Origin: Pseudomonas triticifolii
GTDB taxonomy: Bacteria; Pseudomonadota; Gammaproteobacteria; Pseudomonadales; Pseudomonadaceae
Assembly (NCBI RefSeq): GCF_014358015.1
Contig: NZ_JACONV010000015.1
Location: forward strand, 55,804-119,803
DNA length: 64,000 nucleotides
Direction: 5' to 3'
Positions 54,306 to 63,429 of this stretch are shown here, piece by piece. The notes under the pieces are model-generated. The model saw only the letters and a program-made list of their open reading frames with translations. It was not told the DNA's origin and ran no database searches. Both the position numbers and the translations under genes were made by a program. Positions within the stretch are counted from its first letter, which is position 1; every line of letters begins with the position of its first letter.

Positions 54306-54346
54306 GATTCAACACCCGTGTATTTAAATACACGGGGTGTTGAATC
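54306..54346. repeat. Near-perfect 41-base inverted repeat between the cassette and wzt2
   Basis: From GATTCAACACCC to GGGGTGTTGAATC the two halves are complementary over 20 pairs with one unpaired base, centred on TATTTAAATA (54321-54330). It starts 40 bases after the preceding stop and has no T-run. It could be a regulator site or an RNA processing hairpin. Confidence 0.65.
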
Positions 54347-54500
54347 AAACGCCGGTGCATGAGTCTTAAGCACACTTTGAATGCTCACAACAGCCACACA
54401 TGTTAGGCTTCGCGCCCATGATTCACGTCGCCACGCCCACCCCTGCTGCGGCGGGCCAGGTTCGTTCTGAACAACACTCCCCAAATTAAGAGTTGTACGC

Positions 54501-55739
54501 ATGCTTGAAGTGGAAAACGTCTGTAAGGAGTTCAAGCTCTACAGCAGACCCTGGCACCGGCTCAAAGAAATTGTCATGCGCCGTAGTTATCACCGCACCC
54601 ACAAGGCGCTGGACAACATTACGTTCAGCGTGGCCAGTGGTGAAACGCTGGGTATTCTCGGCCGCAACGGTGCGGGTAAATCCACCCTGCTCAAAATGCT
54701 CAATGGCGTGCTGTTGCCCGACGCCGGCCAGATCAAGATCACCGGCCGGGTCACGGGCCTGCTGGAGCTGGGCACCGGTTTCGACCCCAACCTCAGCGGT
54801 GCACAGAACATCGTCGGCAACGGCCTGCTGCTGGGCATGACACGCCAGCAGATCGAAGAGCGCCGCGCCTCGATCGTCGAGTTCTCGGAACTGGGCGCGT
54901 TCATTCACGAGCCGATCCGTACCTATTCCTCGGGCATGAACATGCGCCTGGCGTTCTCGATCGCCATCCATGCCGACCCGGACACCTTCCTGATCGACGA
55001 AGCCCTGTCGGTGGGTGACGGTCACTTCCAGCAGAAGTGCATGCGCCGCATCAAGGAATTTCGTGCCAAGGGCGGCTCGATCATCTTCGTCTCCCACGAC
55101 CTGAACGCGGTGAAGATGATCTGCGACCGCGCCATCGTGCTCAGCGAAGGCAAAGTGGTTGCCGACGGCCATCCCGAAGACGCCGTGAACATCTACAACC
55201 AGCTGCTCGGCGCCGATGACGAAGACTACAGCGAACGCCTGCAGGTCGAGCAACATGGCTATGGCTCGCGTCAGGCGGCCATGGAAAACGTCGTGTTCAA
55301 GGGCCTGAACTCGCAGAGCACGATCCTGGCCAACGGTGACACCGGCGTCCTGGAAGTGACCGTCGCCGCGCAGGTCGACCTGCCCGACGTGTCCCTGGGC
55401 CTGATGATCCGCGACCGCTTCGGTCAGGACATCTTCGGCACCAACAGCCATTACCTGGGTCATCCGATCGCCATGCTCGCTGGCGAGCGCAAGACCCTGC
55501 GTTATCGCTTCCCGATGCGCCTGGCCCCTGGCAAATACACCATCACCCTGGCCTTGCACGACGGGGCGGATCACACCATCAACTGTTTCCACTGGCACGA
55601 CAACGCCATTGGCTTTGAAGTGGCCGGCATCACCGGGACCTTCTTTGGCGGCATCTGCGACCTGGCAGCCACGCTGGAAGAACTGCACGCGCCAACAGAT
55701 ATTTCTAACGGAATTGCACGTAATGCTCATACCCAATAA
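54501..55739 (+). CDS. wzt: Second O-polysaccharide ABC exporter ATPase, without an adjacent permease gene
   Basis: The product has 412 residues. Walker A GRNGAGKST (54-62), signature TYSSGM and Walker B TFLIDEALSVGD are intact, and a C-terminal glycan-binding-type domain (about 265-400, TINCFHWHDNAIGFEVAGIT) is present. The N-terminus MLEVENVCKEFKLYSRPWHR is normal. The two wzt proteins share the ATPase half but differ in the C-terminal half, so they should recognise different capped chains. No Wzm lies next to it. It overlaps the methyltransferase gene by 17 bases. Confidence 0.93.
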   Translation: MLEVENVCKEFKLYSRPWHRLKEIVMRRSYHRTHKALDNITFSVASGETLGILGRNGAGKSTLLKMLNGVLLPDAGQIKITGRVTGLLELGTGFDPNLSGAQNIVGNGLLLGMTRQQIEERRASIVEFSELGAFIHEPIRTYSSGMNMRLAFSIAIHADPDTFLIDEALSVGDGHFQQKCMRRIKEFRAKGGSIIFVSHDLNAVKMICDRAIVLSEGKVVADGHPEDAVNIYNQLLGADDEDYSERLQVEQHGYGSRQAAMENVVFKGLNSQSTILANGDTGVLEVTVAAQVDLPDVSLGLMIRDRFGQDIFGTNSHYLGHPIAMLAGERKTLRYRFPMRLAPGKYTITLALHDGADHTINCFHWHDNAIGFEVAGITGTFFGGICDLAATLEELHAPTDISNGIARNAHTQ

Positions 55740-57279
55740 CCCTGACCTCGACTTCCAGGAACTCAACCGTCGCATCGAAGCAGAGGTTCAGCGTTATAAG
55801 CTCGACACCCGCGAGCGTGCGCTGCCGGCGTTCGACCCGTCACCGGCCGAGGTCTACGACCGTCCGTACCAATGGATGGAGCTGATCCAGCTCGACGACG
55901 AAGCGCTGATGCGTGCCGCCTACCCGACCCTGTTGGGGCGCAAGGCCGAGGCCAGTGAAATCCAGCACGGCCTGCATCAACTGCGTTCCGGCTTCGACAA
56001 GTTCGAGATCCTTGCCGCCCTGCGCTATTCGCCAGAAGGCAACGCACACAACACCGAAGTACACGGCCTGCGCCGCGCCAAACTGAAAAACACCCTGCGC
56101 CGCATCCCTGTGCTGGGCAAACTGCTGCTCAGTGCCTACAGCGTGGCGTCCATCGAGTCGCGCAACCGCTACTACGTGGCGCGCCTGGACTTGCTCAGCC
56201 GTCAGAACAAACTGCAAAGCGATGGCCTGCTCGCCAGCCGCGATCAGTTCAACGTCCTGCAGGCTCAGCTCTATGCGCAGCTGGATCTGCAACGCGGTCA
56301 GCAGATGCACCTGGACGAGCTCAACAGCTTCCTGCAGGCCCAGCAGAAATCACTGGATACCCATGAATTCAAGGTCAACGCGCAGCAGGCCTTGCTCGAT
56401 GAGCACCGCAGCGACCTCGAACGCAAAGAGCAGGAACTCAAGCGCCTTGAAGCCGAGCTGAACCAGGAGCGCAGCACCCAGCAGGAACTGCGCGCGCGCC
56501 TCGCTCACCTCGAACGCCAGCCGCGTCAGGTGGCCGCCAGCGCCAGCAGCAATGCCGAGACCAGCGTGGTTGCCACGGTGCCGGCCGCTGCGTCGTCGGG
56601 CGTGCCGAGCAGCATTCCGGACAGCTTCTACCTGGCGTTCGAAAACCGTTTCCGCGGCGACGCCGAAACCATCCGCGAGCGTCAGTCGTACTACCTGCCG
56701 ATCCTCGACAGCGTGGCCCCGCTCAGCGCCGGTCTGCCATTGGTCGACATCGGCTGTGGCCGTGGCGAATGGCTGAACATGCTGCCCAAGCCGTTTGCGC
56801 GCATCGGCATCGACCTCAACTCGATGAACGTCGAAGCGTGCATCGAGCAGGGTCTTGAGGCCGTGCAGCAGGACGCACTGGTCTGGCTGGCCAACCAGCC
56901 GGAAAACAGCGTCGCGGCGGTGTCGGCGTTCCACGTGATCGAGCACTTGAGCTTCGAGCAGTTCAACACCCTGCTCGACGAGTGCCAGCGCGTTCTGGCA
57001 CCGGGTGGCGTGATCATCTTCGAAACGCCGAACCCGGAAAACATCGTGTCTGCGGCCACGCACTTCTACACCGACCCGACCCACATCCATCCGCTGCCGC
57101 CGGCCTTCACCGAATTTCTGGTGCAGTTCAAAGGCTTCAGTGACGTGCAGATCCACCGCCTGAACCCGATTCCGCGCGAATACGCCCTGAACGAAGACAG
57201 CGAAGTGGCACGCCGTTGCGACGCGCTTTTCTACGGCCCGCAGGATTACGCGGTCACGGCGAGCAAGAGCGCGTCATGA
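55723..57279 (+). CDS. DUF4214-coiled-coil-methyltransferase fusion protein
   Basis: The product has 518 residues from the ATG at 55723. Residues about 55-105 (LDDEALMRAAYPTLLGRKAE, FEILAALRYSPEG) fit a DUF4214 unit. Residues about 150-268 are heptad-like coiled coil rich in Q, E, L and R. Residues about 305-518 are a SAM methyltransferase (PLVDIGCGRGEWLNM, AFHVIEHLSFEQF, GGVIIFETPNPEN). Coiled coil plus methyltransferase beside a wzt recalls WbdD-type O-chain cappers, but no kinase domain is present. It overlaps wzt2 and the following GT4 gene. Confidence 0.85.
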   Translation: MLIPNNPDLDFQELNRRIEAEVQRYKLDTRERALPAFDPSPAEVYDRPYQWMELIQLDDEALMRAAYPTLLGRKAEASEIQHGLHQLRSGFDKFEILAALRYSPEGNAHNTEVHGLRRAKLKNTLRRIPVLGKLLLSAYSVASIESRNRYYVARLDLLSRQNKLQSDGLLASRDQFNVLQAQLYAQLDLQRGQQMHLDELNSFLQAQQKSLDTHEFKVNAQQALLDEHRSDLERKEQELKRLEAELNQERSTQQELRARLAHLERQPRQVAASASSNAETSVVATVPAAASSGVPSSIPDSFYLAFENRFRGDAETIRERQSYYLPILDSVAPLSAGLPLVDIGCGRGEWLNMLPKPFARIGIDLNSMNVEACIEQGLEAVQQDALVWLANQPENSVAAVSAFHVIEHLSFEQFNTLLDECQRVLAPGGVIIFETPNPENIVSAATHFYTDPTHIHPLPPAFTEFLVQFKGFSDVQIHRLNPIPREYALNEDSEVARRCDALFYGPQDYAVTASKSAS

Positions 57280-58409
57280 AACCAGTGCGTATCGACCAAT
57301 TTGCACCCTCCGTCGCCGCTGGCGACGGCGTGACCAACGGTTTGCTCTTCACCCGCAGCCTGTTGCACGACCTGGGCTACGAATCGGACATCTACAGCTT
57401 CTCGATCCCGGAACAGATGATCGGTCAGGTGCTGCCTGCCCGCACCTTCCACGCCTCGCGTTGCGACCTGCTGATGTACCACCACTCCATGGGCCACGAT
57501 CACGGCCCGTGGCTGATGCTGCAGCAGTGCCCCAAGGCGCTGGTTTATCACAACATCACGCCGCCGGCGTTTTTCCCCGAAGGCAGCGGCCTGCGCCGCT
57601 ATGCCGAACTGGGCCTGACCCAGCTGCGTGACTGGCGCAAAGAATTCGTTCACGCCCTGGCCGACTCGCCGCTCAACCAGAGCGAGCTGGAGCTGGCCGG
57701 GTACGAGCGCAGCAAGACACTGCCGCTGCTGGTCGACACCCGTCGCCTGGAAGGCCCGATGAGCCAGCCAGCATTTATGGCCGACCAGCCCGCCGGTACC
57801 CGCTTTTACCTGGCAGTCGGACGCCTGGCCGAGAACAAGCGCCAATACCTGTTGATCGAAGCGTTCTATCATTTGTTGCAGAACCAGCAGGCCTCTGAAG
57901 AATCGCCGCAGCGCCTGATCATCGTCGGCGGCACAACCAGCGAAGCCTATGCCCGCGGCCTGCAGATGCACATCCTGAACCTGGGCCTGCAGGAGCACGT
58001 GCTGCTGGTCGGCAAATGCTCGGAGCCCGAGCTGCGCTGGCTGTACAGCAACGCCCATCAGTATTGGTGCGCCAGCGCCCATGAAGGGTTCTGCATGCCC
58101 TTGCTGGAAGCCAACTACGCCTCACTGCCTGTTGTCACACAAGCGCGTTCCAATATCCCGGACACCTTGGGTGAAGGCGGATTACTGCTGGAAAGCGACG
58201 ACCCGGTCGATTTCGCGATGGCCTGCCATTTCCTCAACACCGAGCCTGGCCTGCGCGAAAAACTGATCGATGCCGGGCATCGCAACCTTATGCGCTACGA
58301 GCGCGAGAACCTGAAGCAGGCGTTAGTGCTTTGGCTCGCCCAACTGGATTTTTTAAAGCCCCGTGAAGGAGTACAACTCGATGCGACCCTTACTACTCAC
58401 AGGTGCTAA
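57276..58409 (+). CDS. GT4 glycosyltransferase
   Basis: The product has 377 residues. The ATG at 57276 overlaps the previous stop as ATGA. The GT-B fold is recognised by AVGRLAENKRQYLLIEAFYH, LIIVGGTTSEAYARGLQMHI and the EX7E motif in SAHEGFCMPLLEANYASLPV. Such enzymes transfer mannose or rhamnose from GDP-sugars in O-chain backbones. It overlaps rmd by 29 bases and belongs to the same operon. Confidence 0.9.
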   Translation: MKPVRIDQFAPSVAAGDGVTNGLLFTRSLLHDLGYESDIYSFSIPEQMIGQVLPARTFHASRCDLLMYHHSMGHDHGPWLMLQQCPKALVYHNITPPAFFPEGSGLRRYAELGLTQLRDWRKEFVHALADSPLNQSELELAGYERSKTLPLLVDTRRLEGPMSQPAFMADQPAGTRFYLAVGRLAENKRQYLLIEAFYHLLQNQQASEESPQRLIIVGGTTSEAYARGLQMHILNLGLQEHVLLVGKCSEPELRWLYSNAHQYWCASAHEGFCMPLLEANYASLPVVTQARSNIPDTLGEGGLLLESDDPVDFAMACHFLNTEPGLREKLIDAGHRNLMRYERENLKQALVLWLAQLDFLKPREGVQLDATLTTHRC

Positions 58410-59346
58410 CGGCTTTGTCGGCAAGATCCTGACCGGCCGCCTGCAACAGGCAGGCTTTCACGTCACCGCACTGAGCGGCCAGTCGAGCCCGGCCCAAAGC
58501 ACGGCAGACGACCACCTGCAATGCGACATCCGCGACACCGAAGCGCTGGCCAGCGCCGTGGCCAGGGTCCGCCCTGAATACGTCGTGCACCTGGCGGCGG
58601 TTTCCCACGTGCCCACCAGCTTCAAGAACCCCTTGCTGACCTGGCAGACCAACGTCATGGGCAGCATGAACCTGCTTGAGGCCATCAAACAGCACGCGCC
58701 CGAGGCCTTCGTGCTGTTTCCCAGCTCCTCGGAAGTCTACGGCGCAGCGTTCAAGACCGCCGACAGCGTGGACGAAAACACCCCGCCGCAGCCGCTGAAC
58801 CCCTACGCGGCCAGCAAGGTGGCCGCCGAGACGGCGTTTCGCGAGTACTTCCGCCAGGGCGTCAAAGGCGTCAAAGGCGTCATTGCGCGGCCGTTCAACC
58901 ACATCGGCGCTCAACAGAGTGCTGACTTCGTGACGGCCTCGTTCGCTCGTCAGATCGCCCTGATCGAGGCTGGCAAACAGGCACCGGTGCTCAAGGTCGG
59001 CAACCTGGACGCCATACGCGACTTCCTGGACGTGCAGGACGTGTGCAGCGCCTACCTTGAACTGCTGAAGCTGACCGATACGCCCGGCCACCCGGTGTGC
59101 CTGAACGTTGCCAGCGGCCACTCGCGCAGGATTCGCGACATGCTCGACCAGTTGCTGGCCTTGAGCACGGCGCACATCGACGTCGAACTGGACCCTGAAC
59201 GCCTGCGCCCTTCGGACATTCCGGTAGCCGTGGGCAATGCCCGCCTGCTGCGTGAAACCACAGGCTGGCAACCGCAGATCGCCTTGCAGGACACCTTGCG
59301 TGAACTGCTGGATTACTGGCGACAACAGGTCCTGCACAGCGCCTGA
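58381..59346 (+). CDS. rmd: GDP-4-dehydro-6-deoxy-D-mannose reductase (probable)
   Basis: The product has 321 residues from the ATG at 58381 (MRPLLLTGANGFVGKILTGR) with an AAGGAG site inside the preceding gene. The Rossmann motif TGANGFVG (7-14), the FPSSSEVYG segment and the catalytic PYAASKVAAE are those of the extended-SDR sugar-nucleotide family, closest in feel to Rmd, which makes GDP-D-rhamnose from the Gmd product. No gmd gene is in the window. It could instead be another GDP-hexose reductase or epimerase. Confidence 0.78.
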   Translation: MRPLLLTGANGFVGKILTGRLQQAGFHVTALSGQSSPAQSTADDHLQCDIRDTEALASAVARVRPEYVVHLAAVSHVPTSFKNPLLTWQTNVMGSMNLLEAIKQHAPEAFVLFPSSSEVYGAAFKTADSVDENTPPQPLNPYAASKVAAETAFREYFRQGVKGVKGVIARPFNHIGAQQSADFVTASFARQIALIEAGKQAPVLKVGNLDAIRDFLDVQDVCSAYLELLKLTDTPGHPVCLNVASGHSRRIRDMLDQLLALSTAHIDVELDPERLRPSDIPVAVGNARLLRETTGWQPQIALQDTLRELLDYWRQQVLHSA

Positions 59347-59420
59347 CCTGAACACGAGTGCGGCCCGACACGTCGGGCCACGCGACGCTCCCTCTCCGCC
59401 GAATCGAGACACAACGAACA

Positions 59421-60569
59421 ATGAACATTGGCTTTAGCTGTAGCGTCTGGTCGGGCGGCGAACGCGCCGGGCACCTGGACGGTATCGGCACTTATTCCAA
59501 AGCCCTGTGGCACGGTCTGAACGACCTGGCGCACAGCAGCGAGCGCAGCCTGCACGTCAAACCCTATGCGTTTGGTCGCGACCTGCCAGCGCTCGATTGC
59601 GGCACCCCCAAACCGCTGGCCGTGCGGTTTCCGGTTCACGCGTTGTTGAGCGGCTTCCTCAAACTGCCCCTGGCCAACTCGATGGCCATCGGCCGCGACG
59701 TGGACCTGTTTCACGCCACCGACCACCACATTCCGCGCATTGCCGGGGTGCCCACCGTGGCCACGGTCATGGACGTGATCCCCATGCTGCACCCCGAATG
59801 GATCAAGAACGACCTGCGCAGCCTCAAGAGCTGGCTGTTCAACAGCAGCATTCGTCAGTGCGACCACGTCATCACCATTTCCGAGCACAGCAAGCGCGAC
59901 ATGATCGAGCACCTGGGCCTGGCCGAGGCGCGCATCAGTGTGACGCCGCTGGGTGTGGATCCGGTGTACTTCGAACGCATCGACGAGCAGGAGCGTGCAG
60001 CCGTCCTGAGCCAGCACGGCCTGCGCCCCGGCTTCTTTCTGTTCGTGGGCACGCTGCAACCGCGCAAGAACCTGCCACGCATCCTGCAGGCGTTCCAGCA
60101 GCTGCCGGCCGATGTGCGCAAGGAACACCCGCTGATCATCGTGGGCCGTGACGGCTGGAACAACGAAGACCTGATGCCCCAGTTGCAGGCCCTTGAAGCC
60201 CGTGGCGAAGGTCGCTGGCTCAGCTACCTGCCCCAGGCGCAGGTCATGGCCTTGCTGCAAAGCGCAGGCGCGCTGATGTTCCCGTCGCTGTACGAAGGTT
60301 TCGGCCTGCCGGTCATTGAAGCGTTCGCGGCACAATGCCCGGTGATCGCCTCAAATAGCAGCTCGTTGCCGGAAGTCACTGGTAACGCGGCCTGGGCGGT
60401 CGATCCCTACGACGTCGACAGCATCAGCGCGGCCATGCGCGACCTGCTGGCCGACGAAACGCTGCGTGCACAACGTGTCGAACTCGGCCTGGCCAGGGCT
60501 CGCCAGTACACCTGGAACAGCTGCGCCCAGCAGACGCTGGATATCTATCGCAACGTGCTGGGGCGCTGA
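59421..60569 (+). CDS. GT4 glycosyltransferase, mannosyl/rhamnosyl-transferase-like
   Basis: The product has 382 residues from the ATG at 59421 (MNIGFSCSVWSGGERAGHLD). GT-B features are TVMDVIPMLHPEW, ITISEHSKRDMIEHLGL, FVGTLQPRKNLPRILQAFQQ and the EX7E motif SLYEGFGLPVIEAFAAQCPV. It is the last gene of the run from wzt2 and lies before a REP array. Similar enzymes build D-rhamnan or mannan backbones. Confidence 0.9.
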   Translation: MNIGFSCSVWSGGERAGHLDGIGTYSKALWHGLNDLAHSSERSLHVKPYAFGRDLPALDCGTPKPLAVRFPVHALLSGFLKLPLANSMAIGRDVDLFHATDHHIPRIAGVPTVATVMDVIPMLHPEWIKNDLRSLKSWLFNSSIRQCDHVITISEHSKRDMIEHLGLAEARISVTPLGVDPVYFERIDEQERAAVLSQHGLRPGFFLFVGTLQPRKNLPRILQAFQQLPADVRKEHPLIIVGRDGWNNEDLMPQLQALEARGEGRWLSYLPQAQVMALLQSAGALMFPSLYEGFGLPVIEAFAAQCPVIASNSSSLPEVTGNAAWAVDPYDVDSISAAMRDLLADETLRAQRVELGLARARQYTWNSCAQQTLDIYRNVLGR

Positions 60570-60579
60570 GGCAGCGCTG

Positions 60580-60903
60580 GCCCCTTCGCGAGCAAGCTCG
60601 CTCCCACGAAGTTTGCTGCGCGAAAACGCGGTTTCGTGGGAGCGGACTTGTCCGCGAAGGGGCCCGTACATCCAACAAATATTCAGCGGCTGAAACACCG
60701 TATTCGCGGACAAGTCCGCTCCCACCAGGATAAGCGCCCTGCTCAAGCTATCGGGTGCAACTCAAACTCCGTGGGAGCGAGCTTGCTCGCGAAAAGGCCC
60801 GTACATCCAACAAATATTCAGCGGCTGAAACACCGTATTCGCGGACAAGTCCGCTCCCACCAGGGTAAGCGCCTGCCCAAACTATCGGGTGCAACTCAAA
60901 CCT
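60580..60903. repeat. REP/BIME cluster, 135-bp unit in the opposite orientation
   Basis: The same hairpins as in the array at 22001 occur here reversed: GGGAGCGGACTTGTCCGCGA, TATTCGCGGACAAGTCCGCT at 60701 and 60836 (exactly 135 bases apart) and GGGAGCGAGCTTGCTCGCGA. Spacer text such as CGGGTGCAACTCAAAC is homologous to the reverse complement of the first array. This fills the gap between the GT4 and SGNH genes, and no gene is seen in it. Confidence 0.9.
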
Positions 60904-60964
60904 GATGTTTGCTGGGAGACCGCGCAGCACTGAAAAGGCGGCGGTATCTCCCACTAAATGGTGG

Positions 60965-61975
60965 TTATTCGGTAGGGCGTGTCGGGGTCGATGAGCGGCA
61001 CGCGTCGAACGCTGGGCGCGTCCATTCCAGCACCTGCCGGGTGTAGAACGTGCGGGATTCGGCGTTCAGGTGATAATTGGTGTCGAAAAACCGGTCCATG
61101 GGGTACATCGTCTGCAAAGGTGAACCGATGTAGTTCAATCCTTGCTGGCGTGCGACATCCGGCAGCGACTGGTAATAACGCAATTCTTCACCCCGATGAT
61201 AGGCCTCGCGGTCGAGCATGGGCGGCGGCACGAACACCGCGCAGCCGCCTGCGGCCGTGACCTGATCGGCCAGGGCCTTCCAGCCCGCCCAGTTGGCGTT
61301 CCAGGTGCGCGCATTGGCGCCGTAGTCCTGCACGCTCGAGCGCTCGACCAGTTCACGCATCCAGACCTGCTGCTGCGCAGCCTGGCTGTTGACCTGATCG
61401 CCACGCTGATCGAGATTCTGCGGGCCGTACAGACCGCTGACGGCAAAGCCCTGCGGCAAACCGCGATAACCCGCCAGTGCGCGGTACACCGAGGTCAGCC
61501 ACAACACTTGGGCCAGCTGCGGCACGTTGACGTCCAGACGCCGAAAGCCGGGGTGCGTCCACCAGTAATCAATGAACGACTGATTGATCGAATAGCGCTC
61601 GTGGTACATCGGGTACTCGACCGGCATCAGCACCCAGTCGCCGGGCTTGATCGCCTGCCGCGCGTACTGCTGGATGTACGGCGGCAGAATGCCCGCGTTG
61701 ACCCCCAGATTGACCACAGGCCGGCCGAACGCCTGCTCCAGCGCGCCTGAATCGACCCCGAACATCGACGCCGAACCCGCCACCACCACCAGCTTGGGCT
61801 GCTTTATGGCGTCGGCGGCGGCCAGCTTGTGCGCGTAGGCCTGCTCGACCCACTGCGTGCTGGGCACCTCGCGACCGATCTGCCCGGCCAACAGCGCCAG
61901 CCACGCGCCCACCACCAGCGCCAGGCCCAGCACCAGCCCCCAGACAAAACGCGTCGTTTTCGCTGATCGCTTCAT
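60965..61975 (-). CDS. SGNH-like periplasmic protein, partner of the MBOAT acyltransferase
   Basis: The product has 336 residues from the ATG at 61975 (MKRSAKTTRFVWGLVLGLAL), with one N-terminal membrane anchor. The SGNH-type nucleophile region VVVAGSASMFGVDSG (64-78), the NLGVNAG block and the late FDTNYHLN (Asp and His) resemble DltD, AlgJ and related proteins that work with MBOAT acyltransferases. It follows the MBOAT gene after 8 bases, so the pair likely O-acetylates the surface polysaccharide in the periplasm. Confidence 0.8.
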   Translation of the reverse strand: MKRSAKTTRFVWGLVLGLALVVGAWLALLAGQIGREVPSTQWVEQAYAHKLAAADAIKQPKLVVVAGSASMFGVDSGALEQAFGRPVVNLGVNAGILPPYIQQYARQAIKPGDWVLMPVEYPMYHERYSINQSFIDYWWTHPGFRRLDVNVPQLAQVLWLTSVYRALAGYRGLPQGFAVSGLYGPQNLDQRGDQVNSQAAQQQVWMRELVERSSVQDYGANARTWNANWAGWKALADQVTAAGGCAVFVPPPMLDREAYHRGEELRYYQSLPDVARQQGLNYIGSPLQTMYPMDRFFDTNYHLNAESRTFYTRQVLEWTRPAFDACRSSTPTRPTE

Positions 61976-61983
61976 GATCCGGC

Positions 61984-63393
61984 TCAAAAGTTGAAGTACA
62001 GAAAGGCGCGGTCCGGCGCACCGGCCAGGGCCTTGAGCACCATGAACAGACCGACCGCCACCAGCACACCACGACCGGTCGCCCCCAGCTTCAGGCTCAG
62101 GCGACGACTGCCCGGCGTGACCAGCACCAGCACCAGCAGCGCGGCGCAGACCCAAGGCAGCGTCTTGACCACCTGCATCGTCGCCACTTCCGTCAGCAGC
62201 TGCGACAGGTCGAACGCGCCGCCCAGACGCCAGTCCGTCAGGCCCTGAAACATGTGCAGGCTGGTGGTCAGCGAATCGGCCCGAAACGGAATCCACGCCA
62301 GCATCACCACCAGCAGCGTCAGCGGCACGGCAATCAGCCGCGGCAGACGCCAGCGGCTCAGGTGCCGCCAGTAATGGTTGATCACCAGCAACGCGCCATG
62401 CACCCCGCCCCACAAAATGAACTGCCAGCCCGCGCCGTGCCACAGGCCGCCCAGCAGCATGGTGATCAGCAGGTTGCCATTGGCGCGCAGCCGCCCGTGG
62501 CGATTGCCGCCCAGCGGGATGTACAGGTAGTCACGCAGAAAACCCGACAGGGTGATGTGCCAGCGCCGCCAGAACTCGACAATCGACGCACTCTTGTACG
62601 GCGAGCGAAAGTTGGCGGGCAGCTTGATGCCGAACATCAGGCCAAGACCGATGGCCATGTCGGCGTAACCGGAGAAATCGAAGTACAGCTGCAGGCCATA
62701 ACTGAGGCCCGCCAGCAGCACTTCAGGCGCTGACAGGGCGTGGCCGGCCTGCGCACTGTCGAACAGCATCGCCACGCCCGGCGCCAGCGGATCGGCCAGC
62801 AGCACTTTCTTCATCAGCCCGAGGGTCAACAGGCACAGGCCCAGTTGCCAGGTCAGCGGGCGATTGAACCAGCCGGCCGAAATCTGCGGAAACAGCGTGC
62901 GCGCGTGCACGATGGGGCCTGCGATCAATTGCGGGAAGAAGCACACGAAAAAGCTGTATTGCAGCACGGTGCCGGTGTCCGGCAGGCGGCGCTGGTAGAG
63001 ATCGACATGCCAGGCGATCTTCTGGAAGGTGAAGAACGAAATGCCCAGTGGCAGGATGATGTGCCAGGTGGCCGACTCGGGCAGAAACCCGAGGAAGAAC
63101 CCGGCGTACTTGAAATACGCCAGCACCGACAGGTTGAACACCACCGCCACGATCAGCCACACCTTCGCCTGCGCGCGATGGCGCACCTGCTGCTTGCCCA
63201 GCACGAAGTTGATCACAATCAGGCCCAGCAGCAGCCCCAGGTACTTCCAGCTCCACATGCCGTAGAACACCAGCGACGCCACGACCAGCATGGCCAACGC
63301 CGCCCGCTCCAGCCGCCAGGCCCGCAGCACCAGGAACACCAGATAAACCAGAGGAAAAAACACCAGCAGGAAGGCATAGGAGCTGAAAATCAT
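61984..63393 (-). CDS. MBOAT-family membrane acyltransferase (AlgI/DltB type)
   Basis: The product has 469 residues with about ten hydrophobic segments. MBOAT hallmarks are LPLGISFFTFQKIAWHVDLY, FDFSGYADMAIGLGLMFGI, FWRRWHITLSGFLRDYLYIP and the histidine-bearing LLGGLWHGAGWQFILWGG. It moves acetyl groups across the inner membrane. The start at 63393 (MIFSSYAFLLVFFPLVYLVF) is standard for the family. It is upstream of and co-transcribed with the SGNH gene. The polysaccharide target is inferred, and alginate is unlikely because no other alg genes are near. Confidence 0.92.
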   Translation of the reverse strand: MIFSSYAFLLVFFPLVYLVFLVLRAWRLERAALAMLVVASLVFYGMWSWKYLGLLLGLIVINFVLGKQQVRHRAQAKVWLIVAVVFNLSVLAYFKYAGFFLGFLPESATWHIILPLGISFFTFQKIAWHVDLYQRRLPDTGTVLQYSFFVCFFPQLIAGPIVHARTLFPQISAGWFNRPLTWQLGLCLLTLGLMKKVLLADPLAPGVAMLFDSAQAGHALSAPEVLLAGLSYGLQLYFDFSGYADMAIGLGLMFGIKLPANFRSPYKSASIVEFWRRWHITLSGFLRDYLYIPLGGNRHGRLRANGNLLITMLLGGLWHGAGWQFILWGGVHGALLVINHYWRHLSRWRLPRLIAVPLTLLVVMLAWIPFRADSLTTSLHMFQGLTDWRLGGAFDLSQLLTEVATMQVVKTLPWVCAALLVLVLVTPGSRRLSLKLGATGRGVLVAVGLFMVLKALAGAPDRAFLYFNF

Positions 63394-63429
63394 AGATCGG
63401 CACTGCGTAATGACGGCATGGAATTTATT

